Source: Hydrogenoanaerobacterium saccharovorans
GTDB taxonomy: Bacteria; Bacillota; Clostridia; Oscillospirales; Ruminococcaceae
Assembly: GCF_003814745.1 (NCBI RefSeq)
Contig: NZ_RKRD01000001.1
Coordinates: 310,001 to 374,000 of the forward strand
Length of the DNA: 64,000 nt
Direction: 5' to 3'
The notes beneath the pieces were generated by a model. The model was not told where the DNA came from. It made no database searches and worked only from the letters and a program-made list of their open reading frames with translations. The position numbers and the translations under genes were made by a program. Positions 1 through 8,416 of this stretch are shown one piece after another; position 1 is the first letter of the stretch; every line of letters begins with the position of its first letter.

Positions 1-304
1 CATCTGTAGCTGCATCGTAATCTCTCGATAGCATGACTGCGCTGATGGTATGGTCGTTGCTGCTGTTGCGGAACGTTACCGAAACATTTTTGATGCCGGA
101 CTTATCATCGGCAGCTTTTACAGTGAGTGTGAAAACACCGGATGCACCGACAGTGGTTTTATCAATACTGATATGATTAAGCACAGGCGGGGTCCAGTCG
201 GTTTGGTCTGCAGCTTTGGCTTGTACGGCAAAAGCTGTGGTGCTGCCTGCTGCCATAGTTGCTGCAAGTGTTACCGCAAGTACCGTTTTAAGATGCTGTT
301 TCAT
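1..304 (-). CDS. Secreted protein, N-terminal part only (cut by window edge)
   Basis: The minus strand is open from an ATG at 304 to the window edge, giving about 101 residues. AAAGGAGGAAAAT lies just upstream of the ATG and is a strong ribosome-binding site. The product starts with a Sec-type signal peptide: MKQHLK, then an Ala/Thr-rich hydrophobic stretch, with likely cleavage near AFA or AKA around residues 27-31. The mature part begins QTDWTPPVL and continues with a pattern (DKTTVGASGVFTLTVKAAD, then SGIKNVSVTF) that resembles bacterial Ig-like beta-sandwich repeats of surface proteins. The function is not recognised. It is transcribed away from the two-component genes at 463. Confidence 0.75.
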   Translation of the reverse strand, partial: MKQHLKTVLAVTLAATMAAGSTTAFAVQAKAADQTDWTPPVLNHISIDKTTVGASGVFTLTVKAADDKSGIKNVSVTFRNSSNDHTISAVMLSRDYDAATD

Positions 305-462
305 CTATTTTCCTCCTTTATTATCGTTATGTTACCAGTATAGCTTTTAAAAGTTAAAGAGTAATGGAGTAATAGTTAAGGTTTCTTAATTATTACCGCA
401 TTTCAATTTTATCTTTAACTGATATAATAGATAAGAAAGCACTACAAAGAGGGGCGGAAAGA

Positions 463-1155
463 ATGCAGAAAATTTTAATTGTGGATGACGATAATGCCAT
501 TGCGGAATTGATGTCGGATGCACTGGAAGATGAGGGATTTGAAACTGCGGTTTGCGGTAACGGCGAAGAGGCATTGGCGCTTTTAAAGTCAACAGCAAAT
601 ATTTCGCTGATACTTTTGGATGTGATGATGCCAAAAATGGACGGGTTGGAGCTGTGCCGCAGAATACGTGATACGGTCACCTGTCCCATACTTTTTGTAA
701 CAGCCAAAAACCGCACGTTGGATACCATGCTGGGTTTGGAGATGGGCGGCGACGATTATATCTTTAAACCATTTGTTGTGGAAGAACTGGTTGCACGTGT
801 AAAAGCACATTTGCGCCGTGAAAAGCGTACCATGCTCAGCGATACCAACGACAGCCTTGCCTTTGGCGGCATTGAGCTTAAAAAAGACAGCCTTGAAGCA
901 TTCAGAAACGGCGAGGCGGTTGCCCTGTCTCCGCGGGAGTTTCGCCTGCTTTACTATTTTATTAAAAATGCAGGCAAGGTTTTAACACGAGAGCAGATAT
1001 TCAACGGGGTTTGGGGCGTGGATTATGGCGATATCGGCACTGTTGCAGTGAACATCAAAAACCTGCGCGATAAAATCGACCCCGATAATGAGTACATAAA
1101 AACAGTTTGGGGTGTAGGCTACAAACTGGTTAAGCCATCGGGTGATGTACGATGA
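463..1155 (+). CDS. OmpR/PhoB-family response regulator
   Basis: DNA-binding output protein of a two-component system, 230 residues. The receiver domain spans about 1-115, with acidic residues D8-D10, phospho-acceptor D53 in LLDVMMPKMDG and the conserved lysine K102 in FKPF. A winged-helix DNA-binding domain spans about 130-225 and ends in the family-typical TVWGVGYKL. The start follows AGAGGGGCGG. The stop overlaps the start of the kinase at 1152 (ATGA), so the two are translationally coupled. A likely target is the surface-protein gene at 2354, because 11-bp-spaced direct repeats lie between the kinase and that gene; this is inference. The inducing signal is unknown. Confidence 0.93.
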   Translation: MQKILIVDDDNAIAELMSDALEDEGFETAVCGNGEEALALLKSTANISLILLDVMMPKMDGLELCRRIRDTVTCPILFVTAKNRTLDTMLGLEMGGDDYIFKPFVVEELVARVKAHLRREKRTMLSDTNDSLAFGGIELKKDSLEAFRNGEAVALSPREFRLLYYFIKNAGKVLTREQIFNGVWGVDYGDIGTVAVNIKNLRDKIDPDNEYIKTVWGVGYKLVKPSGDVR

Positions 1156-2216
1156 AGCTGAAAAAGCGCTATATCAGTATTCGTTATAAGCTTACCTTAA
1201 CTATTTTAATCGCATTTGTTACGAACTTCTGTTTTTTAATGGCATATTATCTGTTTTTGGTATCGGATGACATACCGAAAAATTTTAATCAGCTTCAGCT
1301 TGCGCTCCATCGTGCCAACTACCGCAACCTGCTGTTTGCTGAGCTGCTGCTGATTGCACTGATGCTGGCGGTTGTTACATTTGTCATTTATTTAAAAGTG
1401 GTGCGTCCCGTTGAGGCCTTGAAAAAAGAGATGGAAGATTATCAAAACGGTATCAAGCCCAAGCCAGTAAATAAAAAAGATGAAATTGGTCAGCTGCAAA
1501 ACCAGTTTGTACAGCTTACCTGTGATATTGAGAGAGAAAAGCAGACGCAAAACCGCATTATTGCATCGATTTCGCATGATATTAAAACACCGCTTACCTC
1601 TGTAATGGGGTACGCGGAGCGTCTGCAAAAAGGCGGGCTTACCCAAGAGCGTGAAACGCGGTATATCAAAACCATCTACGATAAATCAGTTTGCATCAAA
1701 GACTTGATTGAAGAATTTGATGATTACCTCAGCTGCAATCTGCAAAAAACACTCAAGCTGCAAACAATTACGGTGGAAGAACTTTGCCGCATTCTATCGG
1801 CAGACTACCGTGATGAACTCGAGCAGATGAAGGTGGATTTTACGGTGAATACAGATTGCCCGCAGGTTTGCCTGTGTTTGGATGTTGCAAAGCTGCGGCG
1901 GGTATTCGGCAACATCATCAGCAACAGTATCAAGCATTTTGGCGAAAACAACCGCAGTATCAATGTAACTTGTGTTCAACATAAAAAAACGGTGCAGTTT
2001 TGCATCAGCGACAGCGGCACAGGTGTTTCGCCAGAAATGCTTGAGCGCATTTTTGAACCGCTCTATACTTCGGATGCGGGAAGAAGTGTTGCGGGGCTTG
2101 GGCTTGCTATCTGCCGCGAAATAGTGCGCGCGCATGGCGGTAAGATATGGGCAGAGAACAATTCAGCCGGTGGGCTGAGTATTATTTTCACACTAAAAAT
2201 AAAAAGTGACCAATAG
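1152..2216 (+). CDS. Membrane sensor histidine kinase
   Basis: Partner kinase of the regulator at 463, 354 residues. There are two membrane helices at about 16-36 and 62-82. They enclose a short extracellular loop of about 25 residues, so a large periplasmic-type sensor domain is absent and sensing is probably intramembrane. A HAMP-like linker follows (to about 125). The dimerisation/phospho-acceptor domain has H142 in SISHDIKTPLTS, and the ATPase domain has an N-box (NIISNSIKHF) and a G-box (GLGLAICREIV). All catalytic motifs are present. The ATGA overlap with the regulator gives one two-gene operon, and the surface-protein gene starts 137 bp after the stop. Confidence 0.92.
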   Translation: MKLKKRYISIRYKLTLTILIAFVTNFCFLMAYYLFLVSDDIPKNFNQLQLALHRANYRNLLFAELLLIALMLAVVTFVIYLKVVRPVEALKKEMEDYQNGIKPKPVNKKDEIGQLQNQFVQLTCDIEREKQTQNRIIASISHDIKTPLTSVMGYAERLQKGGLTQERETRYIKTIYDKSVCIKDLIEEFDDYLSCNLQKTLKLQTITVEELCRILSADYRDELEQMKVDFTVNTDCPQVCLCLDVAKLRRVFGNIISNSIKHFGENNRSINVTCVQHKKTVQFCISDSGTGVSPEMLERIFEPLYTSDAGRSVAGLGLAICREIVRAHGGKIWAENNSAGGLSIIFTLKIKSDQ

Positions 2217-2217
2217 A

Positions 2218-2273
2218 TTACAGATTTCTTACAAAATTTTCTCAAACCTCCGAAAAGTTCATCTTAGGTTCAT
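2218..2273 (+). promoter_or_regulatory. 11-bp-spaced direct repeats, candidate response-regulator site
   Basis: TTACA occurs at 2218 and 2229, and GTTCAT at 2257 and 2268. Each pair is spaced exactly 11 bp. OmpR/PhoB regulators bind tandem half-sites one helical turn apart, so this is a plausible operator for the NPDTG surface protein at 2354. The paralogue at 56338 has the same TTACA pair at 11-bp spacing upstream. Confidence 0.4.
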
Positions 2274-2353
2274 ACAGCACCCGTATCATCGTTACAGGAT
2301 CAGCGGTGAACGGAGAACCGCAAACCTATAATAAAATTTTGGAGGAATAAACA

Positions 2354-3496
2354 ATGAAAAAAGTACTTTCTCTTGTTTTGGCTGTTGTAATGTGCTTTGG
2401 TATGTGCACCGTAGCATTTGCAGCCAAAGACACCAAGCCAATGAGAATCAGAGTAATTGACAGCGGCTACTACACTTACGATGATGATGACGACAAATTG
2501 ACTACCCTCAATAAAGCAGATGCGAGCTCTCTTTCTGCAGACGAGACCTACTATATTCAAGTTAAAGCAATAGACAAAGAAACTAACAAAGAGGTTGACA
2601 TTACAAAGCTGTCCGACCTTGATAACTATAAGGTTCGCTCCAGCATTGATGAGGGTGCTTCCTATATCTCATCTAAACCTTCTTTTGTAATTAAAACAGT
2701 AAAACAAATAGATGAAAAAAAAGATGCTTCTAAGAAAATGGCATTTATCACCTTTTCGACTGCTGACAAGTTCAACATGGAAGAGGTAGACCTCGACATG
2801 GAGATCAATGTTTACGGTGACGATTCTAACTGCAAGATTCTGTTGAACAACGATGAAGATGCAGATGCAAAAGATGAAAAAACCATCACTCTGTTTACAA
2901 ACTCCGAAGTAAAATACGGCGAGACCGAAGCTAAAACCTATGTAAAAGTTGACGGCCCTATCGTAAAATTCGATGATATCGAAGACGACTGCGAGCTGGA
3001 GTTCGGCGACGACGAAGTTACCTTTGAAGTAAATGCAAAAGACCAGAAAGACCTGTTCTTAAGATTGGACGATTCTGACGAAGCACTTGAGGACAAATAC
3101 CCCAACGCTGACTTGACCATCGTTTACTTTGCAGGCAACAACAAAACCTTCCGCCGCAACGGTACTCTCACTATCCCTGTAAAAGCAGCAGAAGGCAAAG
3201 ACGGCAAACTCGTTGCTCCGTTTATCTACGAGAAAAACAACGGCAAACTGTCTGTTTGCAAAGACGCTAAATACAATTTGGATGATGAGAAATTCACCAT
3301 CAAAACAAACAAACTCGGCAACTATGTTATTTCTGATGTAGAGTTGAAAACTGAAGCTGCTACAGATGAAAAAGGCGAAGAAACCAAAGATGGCGCAGAG
3401 AAAAACCCTGATACCGGTGCTAACGATTTCGTAGGCCTGGCTGTTGCTCTGGCTGTTGTTTCTGTTGCAGGCATTGCAGTTGCAAAACGCAAATAA
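2354..3496 (+). CDS. Secreted NPDTG-motif surface protein, paralogue of 56338
   Basis: 380 residues. The signal peptide covers about 1-24 (MKKVLSLVLAV to AFAA). The mature region is acidic and rich in Asp and Lys. The end is a cell-wall-sorting-like signal: NPDTGA, a hydrophobic helix, then a KRK tail. NPxTG-type motifs followed by a helix and basic tail are sortase-like anchors, though the last helix could also simply hold the protein in the membrane. The middle is not recognised as a named domain. It shares blocks such as DEGASYI, YFAGNNKTFRR and FTIKTNKLG with the 357-residue protein at 56338, and the last 30 residues are identical. GGAGG precedes the start. Codon choice is uniform (AAC, AAA, GAC), suggesting high expression. 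It probably is an abundant envelope protein. Confidence 0.85.
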   Translation: MKKVLSLVLAVVMCFGMCTVAFAAKDTKPMRIRVIDSGYYTYDDDDDKLTTLNKADASSLSADETYYIQVKAIDKETNKEVDITKLSDLDNYKVRSSIDEGASYISSKPSFVIKTVKQIDEKKDASKKMAFITFSTADKFNMEEVDLDMEINVYGDDSNCKILLNNDEDADAKDEKTITLFTNSEVKYGETEAKTYVKVDGPIVKFDDIEDDCELEFGDDEVTFEVNAKDQKDLFLRLDDSDEALEDKYPNADLTIVYFAGNNKTFRRNGTLTIPVKAAEGKDGKLVAPFIYEKNNGKLSVCKDAKYNLDDEKFTIKTNKLGNYVISDVELKTEAATDEKGEETKDGAEKNPDTGANDFVGLAVALAVVSVAGIAVAKRK

Positions 3497-3526
3497 TGTT
3501 TGTACACGCCTCTTGTAAATAGGCTT

Positions 3527-3563
3527 AAAAAGCAGTACCGGTCTCCGTCGGTACTGCTTTTTT
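3527..3563 (+). terminator. Intrinsic terminator of the surface-protein gene
   Basis: AAAAAGCAGTACCG pairs with CGGTACTGCTTTTT around an 8-base loop, with a T run on the plus strand. The flanking A run would let it also work on the minus strand. Confidence 0.85.
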
Positions 3564-3599
3564 GTGTATTCATATATTATTTTGTAACTAAATGTAGTA

Positions 3600-3868
3600 A
3601 GATTGTAGCCTGAAGTTCACAGTAGATTCACACTGGCGGGGTAATCTAATATCAAGCCAAAAGGTACTGTTGCAATAGTGCAAATGCAGCAGTTGGCGAT
3701 GTACTTTCAATTCCTCCATGAATTGAAAATTTCTCCCACAACGGCGAATGGACAGTGATGTTTCTCCACATCACTGCCGCTTGCTGTTACACAATAGTTT
3801 ATCCCCTAAACAAGGTTTGATAATCTATAAAAAAGACGATGACGGTCGCTTTCCCGTCATCGTCTTTT
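3600..3868. ncRNA. Structured intergenic region, possible small RNA (strand unresolved)
   Basis: This 270-bp gap has no credible gene but a chain of hairpins: TAGATT/AATCTA (about 3623-3650), ACTGTTGC/GCAGCAGT with one G-U pair (about 3665-3693), CAATTC/GAATTG (3708-3725) and CAGTGATG/CATCACTG (3752-3777). A strong bidirectional terminator closes it at 3829-3870. On the plus strand three short CTCC motifs lie in or next to loops; on the minus strand the same sites read GGAG. Both readings fit a small RNA: C-rich loops that pair with ribosome-binding sites, or GGA loops that bind a protein. No promoter is clear on either strand and no known RNA class is recognised. Confidence 0.3.
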
Positions 3869-3870
3869 TT
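3829..3870. terminator. Bidirectional intrinsic terminator
   Basis: AAAAGACGATGACGG pairs with CCGTCATCGTCTTTT, with A and T runs on the two sides. On the minus strand it ends the regulator-kinase operon whose last stop codon is at 3869. On the plus strand it would end any transcript from 3600. Confidence 0.88.
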
Positions 3871-4936
3871 ATGCTTTTTCTGATGTAGCGGGCAGGCAAA
3901 CCGTAAAGACGGTGCCTTTGCCTAGCTGGCTTTCAACAGAGATTGTCCCGTTGCTTAAATCTACAATGCGTTTTGCAATTGCAAGCCCAAGACCGTTGCC
4001 GTGGTGTGTGCGTGATTCATCAGCCTGATAGAATTGTTCAAAAATACGCTTTTGGGCAGATTCAGAAATGCCCACGCCATTATCTGATATGGTTACCTGT
4101 ATATTTCCTCGGCTTTGTTGCAGAAATATGCCCAATGTGCCGCCTTGGTTTGAAAACTTAATGGCATTGTTCAATAGGTTAATCCAAACCTCCTGCAGTA
4201 AATCGCGGTAACCTATGTATTGGATTTCATCAAGTTCCAGTTCTAGAATCAATTCTTTGTCTTCCCAGCTCCTCTCTAACATCAGCAGTGTTCTGCGCAG
4301 CTGTTCATCTAAAGAGAAAGAACTTTTTTGCTCGGGAATGGTTCTGTTTTCAACTTGAGACATTTTAAGCAGATTATTTGAAAGGTTTGCAAGCCGTTCT
4401 GTTTCTTCAATAATGATTTCAGTATATCGTAAAAATTCATCTCTGGGCAGATTTTCGTCGCTCAGCAGTTTGGTAAAGCCTTGTATTGATGTAATAGGTG
4501 TTTTAAACTCGTGGGACACATTACGTACAAAATCTTTGCGAAGGTATTCATTGTGCCTCAGTTCCTCCGCCATCGTGTTAAAACTTTCAACCATCTGCTC
4601 TACTTCACTGGTATGAAATACAGCACGCATGATATGATTGATATTCTTTTTTGGTTTAAGCTGTACTTTAAAATTACCTTTTGCAACTTCTTCAAGTGAT
4701 TTTGAAAGCTGAGTTAATGAATTTGTAAACCGTCTGGAGAGTAAGGCAGTGAGAATATTGCCAATAAAAAGACAGATGAGAATTACTTCTGCAGGTGACC
4801 GCAGCATGTTAAAATACCAAACCACCAAAGCCGTAACACTGCAAGAAACTAATTGAATGGCAAAGACAGAAAAAACAAACAGGCTGCGAATGGATGGTGC
4901 ATGGATTGCTTTAAGAAGGCGCTGTTTTATATTCAT
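3869..4936 (-). CDS. Sensor histidine kinase with HAMP domain
   Basis: 355 residues. Two adjacent membrane helices at about 20-42 and 49-68 are separated by only a few residues, so there is no extracellular sensor domain. A HAMP domain (about 68-125) leads to the phospho-acceptor H142 in NVSHEFKTPITS. The ATPase domain has an N-box (NLLNNAIKFSNQGG), DNGVGI, and GNGLGLAIAKRIV. The ATG at 4936 overlaps the stop of the regulator (ATGA on the minus strand), so the pair is translationally coupled. The missing sensor domain suggests it senses the membrane itself or a partner protein, as intramembrane-sensing kinases do in Firmicutes; no ABC transporter partner lies beside it. Confidence 0.92.
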   Translation of the reverse strand: MNIKQRLLKAIHAPSIRSLFVFSVFAIQLVSCSVTALVVWYFNMLRSPAEVILICLFIGNILTALLSRRFTNSLTQLSKSLEEVAKGNFKVQLKPKKNINHIMRAVFHTSEVEQMVESFNTMAEELRHNEYLRKDFVRNVSHEFKTPITSIQGFTKLLSDENLPRDEFLRYTEIIIEETERLANLSNNLLKMSQVENRTIPEQKSSFSLDEQLRRTLLMLERSWEDKELILELELDEIQYIGYRDLLQEVWINLLNNAIKFSNQGGTLGIFLQQSRGNIQVTISDNGVGISESAQKRIFEQFYQADESRTHHGNGLGLAIAKRIVDLSNGTISVESQLGKGTVFTVCLPATSEKA

Positions 4937-5607
4937 ACATTTTTCACCGCCTTGTAACCCAGCCCTCGTACCGTGACAATATCAAACTCATCCAAACAGT
5001 CAAATTTTTCACGCAGTCGCTTAATATGTACATCAACAGTACGTTCGTCGCTCGCCGTATCCAACCCCCAAATTTCGTCCATCAGCTGCTGACGTGTAAA
5101 AATTTGCTGAGGGTAGCTGAGCAGCTTGTACAGCAGATAAAATTCTTTCTTAGGCAATTCAATCGTATCGGACGGGGTAGTAACGGTAAGGGTGTTGCAG
5201 TCAAGCGTTACCTTGCCTATCACCATGCGGTGTTCGCTTACGATTTTTGCCCGCCGAAGCAGTGCGGAAACTCTGAGCAGCATTTCATTCATATCCACGG
5301 GCTTTACCATGTAGTCGTCGGTACCCAGTTCAAACCCCTTCTTTTTATCTTCGAAAGTTTCTTTTGCGGTTACCATTAAAATAGGCAGTTCATAATTGGC
5401 TTGCCTCAACCCTTGGGTAAGTTCATACCCGTCCATTTCCGGCATCATAATGTCACATATCATCAAGTCGATGTGCTGGCAGTCTAAAACTTCCAATGCG
5501 CGCAACCCATTTTCACACCCAAATACACGATAGCCTGCGTGTTCCAAACACGTAGACATCAATTTCCGTAAGTTTTTTTCATCCTCTACAACTAGTATAT
5601 GAAACAT
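4933..5607 (-). CDS. OmpR/PhoB-family response regulator
   Basis: 224 residues from the ATG at 5607 (MFHILVVEDEKNL). I prefer this start over the in-frame ATG at 5643 because GAAGGTGG sits correctly before it and the longer form adds 12 residues that no receiver domain has. The receiver has phospho-acceptor D52 in ICDIMMPEMDG and the lysine in VKPVD. A winged-helix output domain ends in TVRGLGYKAV. It forms one operon with the kinase at 4936. No target operator could be assigned. Confidence 0.92.
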   Translation of the reverse strand: MFHILVVEDEKNLRKLMSTCLEHAGYRVFGCENGLRALEVLDCQHIDLMICDIMMPEMDGYELTQGLRQANYELPILMVTAKETFEDKKKGFELGTDDYMVKPVDMNEMLLRVSALLRRAKIVSEHRMVIGKVTLDCNTLTVTTPSDTIELPKKEFYLLYKLLSYPQQIFTRQQLMDEIWGLDTASDERTVDVHIKRLREKFDCLDEFDIVTVRGLGYKAVKNV

Positions 5608-5744
5608 GAAACCACCTTCTTCCAAGTAAAATATTCCAATCATATTATAAATTTTGTCTATGAATTGAAGATGAATTGGTCATAAGAAGTTTATAATAAA
5701 ACTATCGAAACCTTAATAAATTTGTTAAAAATGGGTAATAATGG

Positions 5745-5773
5745 TTGAAAAAGGAATGAATAAGAGATAAACT
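5745..5773 (+). promoter_or_regulatory. Possible sigma-A promoter for the DeoR gene
   Basis: TTGAAA, a 17-bp spacer and TAAACT lie about 55 bp before the start codon at 5831. The -10 element is weak. Confidence 0.35.
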
Positions 5774-5830
5774 AAATGATAATAAGATATAACCTATGCA
5801 TCGAAAAAATAGATAGGGAGGAGAGCGGTT

Positions 5831-6583
5831 ATGATCGCCTCGGAACGGGCAATGTTTATTATAAACCAGTTGAACAACAGAGGAATTATTGGTTTAACAA
5901 CGCTTGCAAAAGAGCTGAATGTCTCAGATACAACAATTCGCAGAGATTTTGAAAAACTTGAAAACGAAGGTAAATTAAAGCGTGTACAGGGTGGGGCGGC
6001 ACGCGTTTGTGATTGCGAGCAAGCACCGTATAGCACTTGGTTTAATGAGATAGTAACTATGAATGATGCAGAAAAAGGTATGGTTGCAAGACATGCAGCA
6101 CAGGTTGTGAAGGACGGAGAATGTGTATTTTTGGATGCAGGAACCAGCATGGTGCCTTTGATCGATTATTTGGCAAACAGAAAAGTTAAGATTGTTACAT
6201 ACAACGAACTGATTGTGCGCAAACTGATAAACCCGATTGCAGAGATTTATATTATAGGTGGGCAATTTGCTTCAAACCATAGCATGAGCATCGGCCCCAT
6301 CGCACAGGAAATGCTGGACCAATTTTATTTTGACCATATATTTTTAAGCTGCTCAGGGGTAGATTTAGAAAATTCGGTTGCTTATACCAATGAAATGGAA
6401 AGCGTTATCATGAAACGAATCGCACTTAAAAACACCAACCATCGGTATTTGCTGGCTGATGCTGATAAATTGAACAAGCGCGGATTTTATCAGTATACCA
6501 GTACAGAAAACTTTGATGCTGTGTTTTGTACGCAAGATAAACTAAACCGACAGATACCCGATAATTTTGTTATGGTGCTGTAA
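5831..6583 (+). CDS. DeoR-family transcriptional regulator
   Basis: 250 residues. An N-terminal winged helix-turn-helix (about 5-60, SDTTIRRDFEKLENEGKL) is typical of DeoR repressors. The C-terminal effector domain (about 75-235) has the sugar-phosphate-isomerase-like fold, with DAGTS (ligand loop) and YIIGG. Such regulators usually sense phosphorylated sugars and control sugar or nucleoside catabolism. No sugar operon lies beside it: the next genes are pyrK and pyrD, 77 bp downstream, which are biosynthetic. It could be a lone regulator whose targets lie elsewhere. GGGAGG precedes the ATG. Confidence 0.88.
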   Translation: MIASERAMFIINQLNNRGIIGLTTLAKELNVSDTTIRRDFEKLENEGKLKRVQGGAARVCDCEQAPYSTWFNEIVTMNDAEKGMVARHAAQVVKDGECVFLDAGTSMVPLIDYLANRKVKIVTYNELIVRKLINPIAEIYIIGGQFASNHSMSIGPIAQEMLDQFYFDHIFLSCSGVDLENSVAYTNEMESVIMKRIALKNTNHRYLLADADKLNKRGFYQYTSTENFDAVFCTQDKLNRQIPDNFVMVL

Positions 6584-6660
6584 AATTGATGGTGGTGCTT
6601 ATCCACAAAAGCTGATATAATAATACAAGAAAAAACAGCTCACAAGTTGGAGGAACAAAG

Positions 6661-7440
6661 ATGAAAAAGGAATTTGCCGTTGTGGAAACACGTATGGTAG
6701 CCCCCCATGTAGCAAGCCTTACGGTACTGGCACCAGAGGTTACTAAAATTTGCAAACCGGGGCAGTTTGCGCATATCTACTGCGGGGGTGGAATTTACAG
6801 CATCACCCGTCGTCCACTTTCTATCTCTAAAATTGACGATGATAAACTTAGCTTTCTCTTTCACGTAAAAGGAGAAGGGACCCGTTGGCTTGCAGACCGC
6901 AAGCCGGGCGATTTCGTGGACATGATGGCACCTTTGGGTTCAGGCTGCTATCAATTGCCTGAAAGCGGAAGCATCATCATTGCAGCAGGCGGAATCGGCC
7001 TTGCACCTGTAATATTCCTTGCACAGACGGCTGTAGCAAAAGGGCTTAAGGTGTCGATGGTATTTGGTGCACGCGATCAGGACAATGTGTACTGCTTGGA
7101 TGAGTTGGAGCGACTTGGCATAACTGTGCAGGTAGCTACCGAGGACGGCAGCGTAGGTGAGTGCGGTTTTGTTACTGCACCGTTAGAGCGTGCTTTGCAG
7201 CACGAAAAACCATGCGGCATTTTTAGCTGCGGCCCCGTACCAATGCTAAAGGCGGTGGTAAAACTGGCAAAGCAATACGGTGTGCCTGTGCAGGTTTCGA
7301 TGGAGGAACGCATGGCTTGCGGAGTTGGTGCCTGCAAAGGTTGTGTAACAACCGTAAAGGATGCGAACGGTACCCACTACAAAAACGTATGCAGCGACGG
7401 CCCTGTATTTTACGGTGAGGAGGTGTTCTTCGATGAATAA
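6661..7440 (+). CDS. pyrK: Dihydroorotate dehydrogenase B, electron-transfer subunit
   Basis: 259 residues. PyrK passes electrons from the flavin of PyrD, via its own FAD and a [2Fe-2S] cluster, to NAD+. An FAD-binding beta-barrel comes first (RRPLSISKID, about 40-60), then an NAD-binding fold (AAGGIGLAPV, about 102-111). The C-terminal cluster motif is complete: the three cysteines of ACGVGACKGC plus a fourth in NVCSDGPVF. The reading frame overlaps the start of pyrD by 8 bp, so the two are made together. GGAGG lies upstream. Confidence 0.95.
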   Translation: MKKEFAVVETRMVAPHVASLTVLAPEVTKICKPGQFAHIYCGGGIYSITRRPLSISKIDDDKLSFLFHVKGEGTRWLADRKPGDFVDMMAPLGSGCYQLPESGSIIIAAGGIGLAPVIFLAQTAVAKGLKVSMVFGARDQDNVYCLDELERLGITVQVATEDGSVGECGFVTAPLERALQHEKPCGIFSCGPVPMLKAVVKLAKQYGVPVQVSMEERMACGVGACKGCVTTVKDANGTHYKNVCSDGPVFYGEEVFFDE

Positions 7441-8353
7441 ACCCAATATGAGCGTTGAAATAGCAGGTATTAAAATGAAAAACCCTGTTATGCCGGCGAG
7501 CGGCTGTTTTGGTTTTGGCGAAGAATACACCCCTTATATGGATTTAAACGAGCTGGGCGCGATTGTTGTCAAATCGGTAACGATGAACGAAACTGCGGGC
7601 AACCCCGGCCCGCGTGTTTGCGAAACACCTGGAGGTATGCTCAATGCTATCGGCTGGCAAAACCCCGGTGCAGATGTGTTTATTCATGAGAAAATGCCGT
7701 TTTTGCGTCAGTTTAACACCCCGATCATCGTAAACTTGGCAGGCAAAACGGTAAAAGAATATGCAGAGCTTGCTGCAAGATTGGATGAAGTGCAAGGGAT
7801 TTCGGGAATAGAGCTGAACATATCTTGCCCCAACGTTAACGAGGGTGGGGTAGCGTTTGGTACCGACCCAAAACTTGCTGCCGAAGTAATTGGAGCGGTG
7901 CGCAGCAGCACAAAACTGCCGCTGATTGTAAAACTTTCGCCAAACGTTACAGATATAACGGTGATGGCAAGGGCAGCGGAAGAAGCGGGCGCAGACGCTA
8001 TTTCACTTATCAACACATTCACTGCAATTGCAATTGATATTAAAACCAGAAAGCCAATTATCGGTAACTTTACCGGCGGGCTTTCCGGCCCTGCAATAAA
8101 ACCAGTTGCGTTGTATATGACCTACCGTGTTGCAAACGCCGTAAGCGTACCTGTCATTGGTATGGGCGGTATTCTTCGTGCCGAAGATGCAATTGAATTT
8201 TTGCTTGCGGGCGCAACTGCCGTTGCAGTGGGTATGGGTACTTTTGTTAACCCCACTGCAATGCCTGAAATTATTAAGGGCATTGAAGATTACATGATTG
8301 AAAATAAATTTGATGATGTGCATCAGATAATCGGCGGGCTAATTTGCAAATAA
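7433..8353 (+). CDS. pyrD: Dihydroorotate dehydrogenase B, catalytic subunit
   Basis: 306 residues from the ATG at 7433, which overlaps the pyrK stop. It oxidises dihydroorotate to orotate in pyrimidine synthesis using FMN. Seen: an FMN-binding barrel start (NPVMPASGCFGFG), ELNISCPNVNEGG, which carries the catalytic cysteine of class 1B enzymes, VKLSPNV, and the phosphate loop IGMGGI. Class 1B enzymes need PyrK, which is present directly upstream. No other pyr gene is in the window, so pyrKD is separated from the rest of the pathway or lies at the end of a scattered set. A terminator follows at 8374. Confidence 0.95.
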   Translation: MNKPNMSVEIAGIKMKNPVMPASGCFGFGEEYTPYMDLNELGAIVVKSVTMNETAGNPGPRVCETPGGMLNAIGWQNPGADVFIHEKMPFLRQFNTPIIVNLAGKTVKEYAELAARLDEVQGISGIELNISCPNVNEGGVAFGTDPKLAAEVIGAVRSSTKLPLIVKLSPNVTDITVMARAAEEAGADAISLINTFTAIAIDIKTRKPIIGNFTGGLSGPAIKPVALYMTYRVANAVSVPVIGMGGILRAEDAIEFLLAGATAVAVGMGTFVNPTAMPEIIKGIEDYMIENKFDDVHQIIGGLICK

Positions 8354-8373
8354 TACCCCATAATTGATATACA

Positions 8374-8411
8374 AAAAAACAGGAGCTTCCAATCGGAAAC
8401 CCCTGTTTTTT
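8374..8411. terminator. Bidirectional terminator between pyrD and the GGDEF gene
   Basis: AAAAAACAGG pairs with CCTGTTTTTT, with an inner TTCC/GGAA stem. It has A and T runs on both sides and lies between convergent genes. Confidence 0.85.
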
Positions 8412-8416
8412 GATTT

